Shown here: one piece after another, positions 55,815 through 64,000 of the stretch
How the letters are laid out: each line of letters begins with the position of its first letter
Position numbering within the stretch: the first letter of the stretch is position 1
Position numbers and translations under genes: made by a program
The notes under the pieces: model-generated
What the model was told of the DNA's origin: nothing
Database searches by the model: none
Seen by the model: the letters and a program-made list of their open reading frames with translations, nothing else
NCBI RefSeq assembly: GCF_029892515.1
Contig: NZ_JARXVF010000002.1
Span: forward strand, 620,001-684,000
Source: Pseudaminobacter soli (ex Li et al. 2025)
GTDB taxonomy: Bacteria > Pseudomonadota > Alphaproteobacteria > Rhizobiales > Rhizobiaceae
DNA length: 64,000 nucleotides
Direction: 5' to 3'

Positions 55815-56849
55815 TTAGCGGAACGGCGGGGCGTAGAGCAGGCCGCCCTTCGTCCACAGCTGGTTCTCGCCGCGGCTCAGGCCGAGCGGCGTCTTCGGGC
55901 CAATGGTGCGGTCGAAAATATCCTCATAGTTTCCGACCTGCTTGATGGCGTTGTAGAGCCACTTGTTGTCGAGGCCGAGCATCTTGCCGAGGTCGCCGGT
56001 CACGCCCAGCATGCGCTGGATTTCCGGATCCTCGCTGGTCAGAAACGTGTCGACATTCGCCTGGTTGATGCCTGCCTCCTCAGCGGCAATCAACCCGTAG
56101 CTGACCCAGGTCACGATGTCGCGCCAGTTGGCGTCGCCCTGGCGGACCGTCGCCGCTGTCGGCTCCTTTGAGATGGTCTCTGGCAGCACGACGAAATCGG
56201 CCGGGTTGTTGGCGACGGCGCGCACCGAGGCGAGATCGGACAGGTCGCTTGTGATGGCGTCGCAACGGCCGGCGAAGAAGGCCCTGCGCCACTCGTCGCC
56301 GTTTTCAACCACCACCGCCTCGAACTTGATGTTCTTGGCGCGGAAATAGTCGGTGAGGTTCTGGATGGTCGTGGTGCCCGGAAGCACGCAGACCGAGGCC
56401 CCCTTCAATTCCATGGCGCTCTTCACGCCGAGCTTGGCGGAAACCATCAGCCCTTGGCCGTCATAGAAGAGTATGGGCGAGAAATCGAGGCCGAGCGAGG
56501 CGTCGCGCGAAAACGTAACCGTCGCATAGCGGGACAGAAGATCGACCTCGCCCGATTGCACCGCCTCGAAGCGAACATTCGGATTGAGATGCACGAAATC
56601 GACCTTACCCGGATCGCCGAAAATCGCGGACGAAAGAGCGCGACAGATGTCGGCGTCGAAACCCTGGACGACACCTTTGCTGTCGGGAGCGCCGAAACCG
56701 GCCGAGGGCATCGGGATGCCACATAGAAGCTTGTCGCGCTTCTTGACGGCTTCGAGCGTCGCCTGCGCCGAGGCGGAGGCCGCGCCCAGCAAGGCGATGC
56801 CGAGCGCGGCGATGCCGACCGCCAGCGATTTAAGAACAGTATTCTTCAT
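55815..56849 (-). CDS. Amino-acid ABC transporter substrate-binding protein (AapJ-like)
   Basis: The 344-residue protein has a Sec signal (about 1-28, ending ASAQA) and the AapJ/general L-amino-acid layout (KLLCGIPMPSAGFGAPDSKG, FDADICRALSSAIFGDPGKV, FEAVQSGEVDLLSRYATVTF). GGAGG precedes ATG 56849. It is the first gene of binding protein - permease - permease. An operator-like palindrome lies about 325 bases upstream. Confidence 0.92.
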   Translation of the reverse strand: MKNTVLKSLAVGIAALGIALLGAASASAQATLEAVKKRDKLLCGIPMPSAGFGAPDSKGVVQGFDADICRALSSAIFGDPGKVDFVHLNPNVRFEAVQSGEVDLLSRYATVTFSRDASLGLDFSPILFYDGQGLMVSAKLGVKSAMELKGASVCVLPGTTTIQNLTDYFRAKNIKFEAVVVENGDEWRRAFFAGRCDAITSDLSDLASVRAVANNPADFVVLPETISKEPTAATVRQGDANWRDIVTWVSYGLIAAEEAGINQANVDTFLTSEDPEIQRMLGVTGDLGKMLGLDNKWLYNAIKQVGNYEDIFDRTIGPKTPLGLSRGENQLWTKGGLLYAPPFR

Positions 56850-57305
56850 TGATGTTTCCTCCGATTAAGTTGCCTTTTGAGCTCTCATCGTCTTGGCGCG
56901 ATGTTGAACAGATCGAGTAGAACCGGGCGGAAGCTCGGGAGAGCGGACCTTGCTAGGCAGGATGAAATCGGGCGCGCGCCTGGCGCGTTGCTGCACCTTC
57001 TCAAGTGCCGCCCACGCGCGGTCTGCAAGAATGCAGCCGCTTCCGTTCTGACCAAAACGACTGGCAGGAGCATCCATCTCTCCCGATGATGGGGGTCTGG
57101 CCCGGTGGAACTGCCCATGTGGGCGCTCCTTGGTATGCGCTCGTTCCTTCTGTCGCAAGCGACCCCGTCAGTCATTTCAACAGGTGAAACAAGCTTCTCC
57201 TACCCCTGCCCCGGCCGTCTCAAGCGGTTGGCATACGCCATCGGAGAGCACCGCCAAAGGCATATCAAAACCAGCAGATATGAGGCCGGGAGCGGAAGGC
57301 GCAGC
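56850..57305. other. Upstream region of the amino-acid ABC operon
   Basis: Apart from the palindrome at 57174-57190 and the ribosome-binding site next to 56849, I see no gene. The minus-strand frames here lack domains and ribosome-binding sites. Confidence 0.4.
57174..57190. promoter_or_regulatory. Putative IclR operator upstream of the amino-acid ABC operon
   Basis: ATTTCAA-CAG-GTGAAAC matches the sites at 48362 and 52956 in both arms except one base. It lies 325 bases before the binding-protein gene. Confidence 0.55.
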
Positions 57306-57512
57306 CTATACGCGGGAGAACGCAATCAGCAGTGCGAAGGATAGAGCGGTGAAGGCTACCGGAAGACGCCACGGCGGTCGCAGTTCGCGCCCAATAAGAA
57401 AGGCGAGGAAGCCATAGACAATGAGATTGACCGTGGGGGCCAGCGCGATGAGACCGATCTGGTACGCCGAGCAAGCAGGCCTCTGCCGCTTTAGGCGGTC
57501 GTCGCCAATCAA
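57306..57512 (-). CDS. Small membrane protein, possibly a fragment
   Basis: The 68-codon frame has two hydrophobic helices (LIALAPTVNLIVYGFLAFLI and LPVAFTALSFALLIAF). No convincing ribosome-binding site precedes ATG 57512. It may be a short integral membrane protein or the tail of a lost gene. Family unknown. Confidence 0.4.
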   Translation of the reverse strand: MIGDDRLKRQRPACSAYQIGLIALAPTVNLIVYGFLAFLIGRELRPPWRLPVAFTALSFALLIAFSRV

Positions 57513-57585
57513 ACTACTCAGCAGGCGCTAGGCTAAGAGAAGTCTGACGATAGGTTGGCTCCCCCATTGCATCGCTCGGGTCGGG

Positions 57586-58794
57586 TCAGATCACCGCCTT
57601 CTCCAGGAAGGGACGGTTTTCCACAACGCGCTCATAACCGACCTCGGACAGGTCTAGTGTGCGGAAAGCGCCGTAGATGATCAGCTCCGAGACGCCGCGT
57701 CCCGCCGCGGGGCCCTGTTGCAGGCCGTGCCCCGAATAGCCATTGGCAAAGATGAAGTTGCGCACCTCGGGGTGCGGTCCAACAATCAGATTGTGGTCGA
57801 GTGTGTTGAAATCATAATGGCCGGCCCACTGGTTGACGGCCTTGATCGCCTCGAAGGCCGATGACCGTTCTGCCAGCGCGGGCCAGATAATCTCCTCGAA
57901 CTCCTCATAGCGCGGTTCGAAATCATCCCAGTCGGCGCACGGGTCCTCCAGCGGCGGGCAGCCGCTGAGGAAGAAGCGCCCCTCGGGCCGGCAGAACACC
58001 CCTGATGGATCGATCATCAGTGGCAGGCGGCCCTTGTTCACATTGGCCGAGCCTTCCGGCGTTCGCGCGCAGTCGAAGACGAACAGCGTGCGCTTGCGGG
58101 GCTCGATTGGAACATCGAGGCCGGCCATGCGTGCGGTCAGCGCCGCACGGGGACCGGAAGCGTTGACGATTGTGCCTGCGCCTACCACTTGTCCTGATTT
58201 CAACGTGACCGAACTCACCTTGCCGCCTTGCCGTGCGATGGCGACTACCTCATCGGTCACATAGTCGACGCCGCCGAGCGACCGCGCCTTGTTCTTGAAC
58301 CCGTACATCAGCCCAGTGTTGTTGAACCAGCCTTCGCCCGATCGACCATATGAGGCCAGGACGATGTCGTCGACGTTGAGATGCGGAAAGGCTCGGGAGA
58401 GCTCGTTCTTGTCCCACAGCACGACATCTGCGCCACAGGCGCGCTGCACGGCGTGATTTTCGCGCAGCGTCCGGGCCTGGTCCTGCGTGCTGGCCAGGAA
58501 CAGATAGCCGCCTTCATGGAAGTTCAGGTCGGGCCTGTCCGCTCCGATCTGCATGGTCTCGGCGAAATTGCGGATGAACTCGGTGCCGAACTGGCTGATG
58601 CGGACGTTGACGGGATTAGAAAACTGGTTGCGGATCGACGAGGAGGACAGCGAGGTCGACGCCTTGGCGTAGGTCGGATCCTTTTCCACCACCAGCACCG
58701 ATCCGTCGAAGTCAGGGTTCGCCGCGAGGAAATAGGCCACGGCGGAGCCGATGACGGCCCCGCCGATGATGACGATGTCGTAGCGCTGCTTCAT
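57586..58794 (-). CDS. FAD-dependent oxidoreductase (DAO / sarcosine-oxidase-like)
   Basis: The 402-residue protein opens with the FAD-binding Rossmann motif (DIVIIGGAVIGSAVAYFLAA, then SVLVVEKD) and shows the DAO family layout (TSLSSSSIRNQFSNPVNVRI, NASGPRAALTARMAGLDVPI, FIFANGYSGHGLQQGPAAGR). It oxidises a C-N bond, probably of an amino acid or secondary amine. It is the last gene of the hydantoinase operon, with a stop-start overlap (ATGA) to the dehydrogenase. Confidence 0.9.
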   Translation of the reverse strand: MKQRYDIVIIGGAVIGSAVAYFLAANPDFDGSVLVVEKDPTYAKASTSLSSSSIRNQFSNPVNVRISQFGTEFIRNFAETMQIGADRPDLNFHEGGYLFLASTQDQARTLRENHAVQRACGADVVLWDKNELSRAFPHLNVDDIVLASYGRSGEGWFNNTGLMYGFKNKARSLGGVDYVTDEVVAIARQGGKVSSVTLKSGQVVGAGTIVNASGPRAALTARMAGLDVPIEPRKRTLFVFDCARTPEGSANVNKGRLPLMIDPSGVFCRPEGRFFLSGCPPLEDPCADWDDFEPRYEEFEEIIWPALAERSSAFEAIKAVNQWAGHYDFNTLDHNLIVGPHPEVRNFIFANGYSGHGLQQGPAAGRGVSELIIYGAFRTLDLSEVGYERVVENRPFLEKAVI

Positions 58795-59606
58795 TTTGCG
58801 GGCTCGTCGTCGGGATGCCCGAGTTCACAGAACCAGCCGCCCAGGTACTTCACCGACGACGACTTCGGGTCCGGAATGGGCGTCCTCGCCTCGACAGCGG
58901 CGCGGAATGGCTCCGAACTGTCCCGCGGCACGAAGCCTAGATGGTTAGCGCCGCTGTTGTCGACCGTCTTCACCTTGTTATCCGATATGCCGAATGAGAT
59001 CGTATGTCCGACGCACGGCGCCGTCAGCGCTGCCTCAACCAGTCGGACGCAGTCGGCGAAGGAAAGATACGACCACAGCATGCGGCGATCGGCCGGCTCT
59101 GGGAAGGACGAGAATATCCGCAGGCACACCGTCTCAATGCCGAACTTGTCCCAGTACAGCCTGCTCAAGCTTTCGACGAAATTCTTCGACACACCGTAGA
59201 GGCTGTCGGGGCGCACCGGTGCATCGACGGGGATGTGCGCTTCGACCTCGTGATAGCCGATGGCATGCACCGACGAGGCATAGATCACCCGCTTGGCGCC
59301 GTGTTTCCGCGCGCCTTCATAGATGTGATAGGAGCCGCGGATATTGGAATCCAGGATCGTCTCCCACGGACTTTCCATCGGCGCGCCGCCGAAATGCACG
59401 ATCGCGTCGCAATCCTTCGTGGCCGCGATGGTCGCTTCCATGTCGGAAAGATCGAAAACCGCTTGCTCTTCGTTCGCGGCGAGGTCGTCGAACGGGTCGC
59501 GTGCGGCTAGCCGTATCGTGCTGGCTAGCGGTGCGAGACTCTTGCGCATCTGGGAGCCGAGACGGCCTGCAGCGCCGGTGATGAGGATGCGTTCGTAGTG
59601 CGGCAT
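58791..59606 (-). CDS. NAD-dependent epimerase/dehydratase-family protein, uronate dehydrogenase-like
   Basis: The 271-residue short-chain protein has the NAD motif (ILITGAAGRLGSQMRKSL) and the Tyr-Lys pair (DSLYGVSKNFVESLSRLYWD). The stretch YASSVHAIGYH is typical of uronate dehydrogenases, which oxidise galacturonate or glucuronate to the lactone (family knowledge). Its presence among hydantoinase genes is unusual. It overlaps the FAD oxidoreductase gene by ATGA and follows the aminotransferase by 3 bases. Confidence 0.85.
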   Translation of the reverse strand: MPHYERILITGAAGRLGSQMRKSLAPLASTIRLAARDPFDDLAANEEQAVFDLSDMEATIAATKDCDAIVHFGGAPMESPWETILDSNIRGSYHIYEGARKHGAKRVIYASSVHAIGYHEVEAHIPVDAPVRPDSLYGVSKNFVESLSRLYWDKFGIETVCLRIFSSFPEPADRRMLWSYLSFADCVRLVEAALTAPCVGHTISFGISDNKVKTVDNSGANHLGFVPRDSSEPFRAAVEARTPIPDPKSSSVKYLGGWFCELGHPDDEPAK

Positions 59607-59609
59607 GGT

Positions 59610-60812
59610 CTACTCCAAATCCGCCACGGCGGCCTTGATGCGCGCGATGGCCTCGGTCAGGATTTCCTTGCTAGTGGCGGTGGAGATGCGGAAATAGGGC
59701 GAAAGCCCGTACGCGACTCCAGGCACGGAGGCCACGCGCGCCTCATTGAGCAGGTAGGACGCCACGGCCGTATCATCCTTAAGGACGGCACCGTTGGGCG
59801 TCTTGCGGCCGATCAGGCTGGCGCAGCCTATATAGGCATAGAAGGCGCCTTCGGGCGGCGAGAGCTCAAGGCCGTCGATCTGGCTGATGCCTTCGACCAC
59901 CAAGTTCCTGCGCTCCTCGAAGGCTCGGCGGAAACGGGACACCTCGTCCTGCGGTCCGTTCAGCGCCGCCACCGACGCGGCCTGGGCGATCGAACACACC
60001 GACGTGACGGACTGGCTCTGGATCGTCGCCATTGCTTTGATCAGCGGCGCTGGGCCTGCGGCATAGCCGACGCGCCAGCCGGTCATCGCATAGGCTTTGG
60101 CAACGCCGTTGACGATGAGGCTACGGTCCCTGAGGTCCGGACACGCCTTCCCGAACGACACGAAGCGGCGCCCGTCGAACAGGATGTGTTCATAGATCTC
60201 GTCGGACAGGATGAGCACCTGCGGATGCTCAGCCAGAATCGCGCCCAGCGCCTTAAGATCATCAACCGAAAAAACCGCGCCGGACGGATTGCCCGGCATG
60301 TTCAGGAACAGCCATTTGGTCTTCGGCGTGATCGCCTTCTTCAGGAGCTCTGGCGTCAGCCTGAAGCCCATGCTCCCCGGGCATTCGACCGTGACGGGAG
60401 TGCCGCCAAGCAGCTTCACCATCTCCGGATAGGACACGAAATAGGGTGCAGGCAGGATCGCCTCGTCGCCGGGCTCCAGTGTCGCCATCAGCGCGTTGAA
60501 GATGATCTGCTTGGCCCCATTCGACACGATGATGTCGTCTGGGCCGTAGTCGAGGTCGTTCTCGCGCCTGAACTTGTCGGCAACGGCCTGGCGCATCGCC
60601 TGCGTGCCGGTCGGTGCGGTATAGAGCGTCTCGCCTGCCTTGGCCGCCTGGTAAGAGGCCTCGACGATATGTGCGGGCGTTGGGAAATCTGGCTCGCCCA
60701 GCCCGAGGTCGATTACGTCGACGCCTTTGGCCCGCAACGCCTTGGCGGCCTGCGACACCGCCATGGAGGCGGAGGGCTTGACCGCTGACAAACGCGAGGA
60801 AATGTAGCTCAC
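59610..60812 (-). CDS. Class I pyridoxal-phosphate aminotransferase (aspartate aminotransferase-like)
   Basis: The 400-residue protein shows DLGLGEPDFPTPAHIVEAS, LYTAPTGTQAMRQAVADKFR, LFLNMPGNPSGAVFS and the PLP-Lys region NGVAKAYAMTGWRVGYAAGP. It is close in layout to AatA-type enzymes, which use aspartate, phenylalanine or related amino acids. It overlaps the end of the hydantoinase B gene by ATGA. Confidence 0.92.
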   Translation of the reverse strand: MSYISSRLSAVKPSASMAVSQAAKALRAKGVDVIDLGLGEPDFPTPAHIVEASYQAAKAGETLYTAPTGTQAMRQAVADKFRRENDLDYGPDDIIVSNGAKQIIFNALMATLEPGDEAILPAPYFVSYPEMVKLLGGTPVTVECPGSMGFRLTPELLKKAITPKTKWLFLNMPGNPSGAVFSVDDLKALGAILAEHPQVLILSDEIYEHILFDGRRFVSFGKACPDLRDRSLIVNGVAKAYAMTGWRVGYAAGPAPLIKAMATIQSQSVTSVCSIAQAASVAALNGPQDEVSRFRRAFEERRNLVVEGISQIDGLELSPPEGAFYAYIGCASLIGRKTPNGAVLKDDTAVASYLLNEARVASVPGVAYGLSPYFRISTATSKEILTEAIARIKAAVADLE

Positions 60813-62428
60813 CGACTTTTCTCCAAAATATATCCCTTGGAAATGTCCTGTGCCCGTGCCGCTGTACTGCGCAGGGCGGGATCGCCATAGCCGCCGCCAC
60901 CGGGAAGTTCCAGAACCAGACGACGTCCGGCCGGGACATGCTGCCAGCCCTTCGGGCGCATCAGCATGCCATCATCGAGCCTGACAACGCCGGGGATCCC
61001 GTCCTTGCCGCCATTGCGCCCCTTGGCTGGATGCTTGACCCGGTCGAACATGGCGGAGAAGTCGAACTCGTGGCCTTCGGTGGCGGCGATTTCAAGGATC
61101 TGGCCGAGGCCGCCGCGAAATTCCCCGTCACCGCCGGAGTCGGGGCGCAGCTCCTTACGCCAGATGACGATCGGCCCGGTGTGCTCGGTCGCCTCAATCG
61201 GCATCGTGTGGACACCGGACGGAAATGCTGTGGCGGAAAGCCCGTCGAGCGTCGGGCGCGCGCCCATGCCGCCGGAATTGAACATCAGCACCTCGGCGCG
61301 GCGTCCGTCGCCGCCCCCGACCGGCCGTGCCGAAATGTGGATGTTCCAAAGTGCTGCCGCCCCTTCGGCAAGGATCTGACCCGGCAGCGCCTTGGACAGC
61401 GCGCCCAGCACCAGGTCGGGCACCATGTGACCTATGACGTGCCGAAGTGACACCGGCGCCGGCCTTACGGCGTTCAGGATGTTGGTCGGCGACGACACGG
61501 TGAATAGCGCGAGCGACGCTGCATTGTTCGGGATCTCCGGCGCCACCACGCATTTCAGGGCGTAGCAGGCATAGGCCTTGCTGTAGATGGCGGGAACATT
61601 GATGCCCCAACGGCTCATCGGATCCGTGCCGGAGAAATCGACGTTCAGATGATCGTCGCCAATCGAGACGGCGGCAACCAGTTTGACGGGCGTATCGTAG
61701 CCGTCGGTCACCAGTTCGTTCGACCACGTGCCCTTGGGCAACGCCTTGATGCGCTCCAGCGTCGCGTCATGCGTGTGCGTGAAAATGAATTCTGCCAGCC
61801 CGTCCAGCGATGCCAGACCGACCTCGCGCATCATGTCGACGAGCCGGCGATGGCCGACCTCGTTGCATGCGGCCAGCGAATAGAAGTCGCCGACAACCTG
61901 GTTCGGCTCGCGCACATTGGCGCGCAGGATCCTCACCAGGTCGAGATTCACCTTGCCCCGTTCCGCGAACTTCATGATCGGGATCTGGATGCCCTCCTCG
62001 TAGACGGACTTTCCGTCGGCGCCGAAGCCGCGGCCGCCGACATCGACCACATGGGCGGTGCAGGCTAAGAACGCCACCAGTTCACCGTTCAAGAATGACG
62101 GCGAGACCATCGTGATGTCGTGTAGATGACCCGTGCCTTTCCATGGATCGTTTGTGACATAGGTGTCGCCCTCGTACATCTCCTCGCGCGGGATCTCGTT
62201 CGTGAACTGAAGCACCGCCTCCGCCATGGTGTTTACATGTCCGGGCGTGCCGGTGACGGCCTGCGCCAGCATCTCGCCGCGCGCGTTGAATACGCCGGAC
62301 GACAGGTCACCCGATTCACGCACCGACGTCGAAAAGGCGGTGCGCAACAGGGTCTGCGCCTGCTCCTCGACCACCGAGATCAAGCGATTCCACATCACCT
62401 GCATGCGAATTTCTGCAATGTCGCTCAT
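60809..62428 (-). CDS. Hydantoinase B / oxoprolinase-family protein
   Basis: The 539-residue protein has the HyuB signature (MQVMWNRLISVVEEQAQTLL, STSVRESGDLSSGVFNARGE, YVTNDPWKGTGHLHDI, FSGTDPMSRWGINVPAIYSK, RLVLELPGGGGYGDPALR). With HyuA it forms an ATP-dependent cyclic-amide hydrolase (hydantoins, 5-oxoproline) or an acetone-carboxylase-like enzyme. ATG 62428 overlaps the HyuA stop. Confidence 0.92.
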   Translation of the reverse strand: MSDIAEIRMQVMWNRLISVVEEQAQTLLRTAFSTSVRESGDLSSGVFNARGEMLAQAVTGTPGHVNTMAEAVLQFTNEIPREEMYEGDTYVTNDPWKGTGHLHDITMVSPSFLNGELVAFLACTAHVVDVGGRGFGADGKSVYEEGIQIPIMKFAERGKVNLDLVRILRANVREPNQVVGDFYSLAACNEVGHRRLVDMMREVGLASLDGLAEFIFTHTHDATLERIKALPKGTWSNELVTDGYDTPVKLVAAVSIGDDHLNVDFSGTDPMSRWGINVPAIYSKAYACYALKCVVAPEIPNNAASLALFTVSSPTNILNAVRPAPVSLRHVIGHMVPDLVLGALSKALPGQILAEGAAALWNIHISARPVGGGDGRRAEVLMFNSGGMGARPTLDGLSATAFPSGVHTMPIEATEHTGPIVIWRKELRPDSGGDGEFRGGLGQILEIAATEGHEFDFSAMFDRVKHPAKGRNGGKDGIPGVVRLDDGMLMRPKGWQHVPAGRRLVLELPGGGGYGDPALRSTAARAQDISKGYILEKSR

Positions 62429-64000
62429 GCCTTGACCCCTTTGCGAACCAGGAGGATCGATCCGTCGCTCTGCAGCACGGCATCGAAGAGGGTGGTGACG
62501 ACCGTCGAGGTTTCGCGCTCGACGATAACCGCCGGGCCGCTAATGCGATCCCCCGGCGAAAGTTCGGCGCGCTCAATGATGCCTGAAATCTGCACAGTTC
62601 CCGTTGCCGGATCGAAAACGCCGCGCATCTGCGAAGCCTCGACAGTCCTGGTCCCGATGGTGATCTCGTGTTTGGCGGGAGCGGACCGGACGTCCTGCGC
62701 TTTCACCGACCAGGTGACGACCTCAATCTCCAGCCCGTCGAGACCATCGATGGCGCGGCCGAAGAAGCGCGCGTAATTGTCCCGGAAGGCATCCTTGAGC
62801 CTCACCACATCGCCGGGCTTGAACGCCCGGTCGGGCAGCGGCACAGGGATTTCCCACCCCTGGCCCGCATAGCGCATGAACGCGGTGATCTCGCGTGTGA
62901 TGGCGCCGTCGGTACCCGCCCGCACGAAGCTCTCGGCAGTGGCCTTCAGCCCGTCGAGCAACGCATTCACCTCGCAGGCATCGAATTGCGACAGCCGCAT
63001 CAGCTTGGACGCCAGCGCCTCATAGCTGAACGGTGCCTTGAGGAAGCCGATGGCCGAGCCCACGCCGGCGCCTTGCGGAACGAGGCATTGTTCGACGCCA
63101 AGCTTCTCGCACAGCCGCGCCGCGTGCAGGGGCGCGGCGCCGCCAAAGGCAATCATCACGTTGTCGGAAATATTCTTGCCGTTCTCCACCGCGTGGACGC
63201 GGGCGGCATTGGCCATGTTCTCGTCGACGACCTCGCAAATACCGAAGGCGGCCGAAACGAAATTGAGCGAAAGCCGGGTGCCGACATCCCGCGTGATGGC
63301 CTGCTCCGAAGCCTGCGTGTCGAGCCTGATGGCGCCGCCGGCGAAATTGTCGGGGTCGAGCTTGCCTAGCACCAGGTCGGCGTCGGTGATGGCCGGGCGG
63401 GTGCCGCCGCGCCCGTAGCAGGCGGGACCGGGTTCGGACCCGGCACTTTCCGGGCCGGTCTGGATGCGCCCCATCGCGTCGACCCAGGCAATCGAGCCGC
63501 CGCCCGCGCCGATCTCGATCATCTCGATCACCGGGATCGAGATCGGCATACCTGAACCCTTGCAGAAGCGGTAGGTGCGGGCAACCTCGAAGGTCCGTGC
63601 CGTGCGCGGCGAATAATCCTCGATCAGGCATATCTTGGCGGTCGTTCCGCCCATGTCGTAGGAAACGACGGACTCCAGATCGAAGCGCCGCGCCACATCG
63701 GCTGCGAAGATGGCGCCGCCGGCAGGGCCGGACTCCACCAAACGTACCGGGAATTCGGACGCGGTTTCCAGCGAGATCAGGCCGCCGCCCGAGTGGATCA
63801 TGAACACGGGGCAGTTCGCCCCCATCTCCTTCAGCCGCACCTGGAGGCGCACCAGATAGTCCGCCATCTGCGGCTGCACATAGGCATTCGCGCAGACCGT
63901 GTTGAAGCGTTCGAACTCGCGCATTTGCGGCGAGACCTCGGCGCTGATGGAAATCGGTATGTCCAGTTTCCTGGCGAGGATATCGCGTGCTCGGCGCTCA
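62425..64000 (-). CDS. Hydantoinase A / oxoprolinase-family protein, cut by the window end
   Basis: The frame is open to the last base of the window, so the N-terminus lies outside; about 525 residues are visible of the usual 690 or so. The ATP-binding and hydantoinase_A region is clear (FMIHSGGGLISLETASEFPV, ESGPAGGAIFAADVARRFDL, VVSYDMGGTTAKICLIEDYS, AIAFGGAAPLHAARLCEKLG-type motif). It overlaps hyuB by ATGA. An ATG at 63924 exists but is internal. The promoter of the operon is outside the window. Confidence 0.92.
   Translation of the reverse strand, partial: ERRARDILARKLDIPISISAEVSPQMREFERFNTVCANAYVQPQMADYLVRLQVRLKEMGANCPVFMIHSGGGLISLETASEFPVRLVESGPAGGAIFAADVARRFDLESVVSYDMGGTTAKICLIEDYSPRTARTFEVARTYRFCKGSGMPISIPVIEMIEIGAGGGSIAWVDAMGRIQTGPESAGSEPGPACYGRGGTRPAITDADLVLGKLDPDNFAGGAIRLDTQASEQAITRDVGTRLSLNFVSAAFGICEVVDENMANAARVHAVENGKNISDNVMIAFGGAAPLHAARLCEKLGVEQCLVPQGAGVGSAIGFLKAPFSYEALASKLMRLSQFDACEVNALLDGLKATAESFVRAGTDGAITREITAFMRYAGQGWEIPVPLPDRAFKPGDVVRLKDAFRDNYARFFGRAIDGLDGLEIEVVTWSVKAQDVRSAPAKHEITIGTRTVEASQMRGVFDPATGTVQISGIIERAELSPGDRISGPAVIVERETSTVVTTLFDAVLQSDGSILLVRKGVKA

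Noticed and set aside
59598-60788. Plus-strand frame of 396 codons
   Set aside because: It is antisense to the aminotransferase, with no recognisable domain.

Overview
The window looks like accessory (genomic-island) DNA from an alphaproteobacterium of the Rhizobiales, most like Mesorhizobium or a relative. Pointers are the high GC content with GC-rich third codon positions, a GTTC-N7-GTTC LexA box in front of an imuA-imuB-dnaE2 mutagenesis cassette, several aap-like and peptide ABC transporters, and many insertion-sequence remnants of families common in rhizobial symbiosis islands. The genus is an inference; no rRNA or housekeeping gene is present to fix it.

Layout. 0.1-4.8 kb: a three-gene molybdenum hydroxylase complex (Tat-exported Mo subunit, 2Fe-2S subunit, tri-haem cytochrome c). 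4.9-7.9 kb: a complete IS1202-like (ISNCY) element with terminal repeats and a 5-bp target duplication, carrying a frameshifted transposase and a passenger gene, followed by a broken IS30 transposase. 8-13.5 kb: an unusual minus-strand signalling operon made of a hybrid histidine kinase, a periplasmic solute-binding protein, a free Hpt protein and a receiver domain fused to a ten-helix DMT (EamA) transporter. A decayed, inverted copy of the solute-binding gene lies beyond it. 15-27 kb: a CocE-type hydrolase with a full peptide ABC transporter, a TetR regulator, a non-pyrrolysine MttB-family methyltransferase and a trimethylamine-dehydrogenase-like flavoprotein. This is a likely catabolic island for a quaternary or N-methylated amine, perhaps esterified or amidated.

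27-42 kb: a GNAT gene without a normal start codon, a DUF1614 membrane protein, the SOS cassette imuA-imuB-dnaE2 and a neighbouring dinB, an MFS exporter, a dihydrofolate-reductase-like gene with its TetR partner, and a double alpha/beta hydrolase. 42.2-45.7 kb: a recombination scar in which a CheW fragment, an ABC-exporter fragment and the 3' end of a tRNA-Arg gene are joined, followed by an AlpA-like gene and small membrane or lysis-type genes. This is best read as the edge of an integrated element.

45.9-64 kb: a second catabolic region. It holds an ammonia-lyase homologue that lacks the MIO-forming Ala-Ser-Gly, an HpcH/HpaI aldolase, an IclR regulator, an amidohydrolase, a bicupin, a flavin reductase, a VOC protein, an amino-acid ABC transporter without its ATPase, and an operon of hydantoinase A and B, aminotransferase, uronate-dehydrogenase-like protein and FAD oxidoreductase. 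Three near-identical palindromes (TTTCA-N-N3-GTGAAA) in front of three separate transcription units suggest that one regulator, probably the local IclR protein, ties these units together. IS6 and IS481 fragments mark old joins between the blocks.
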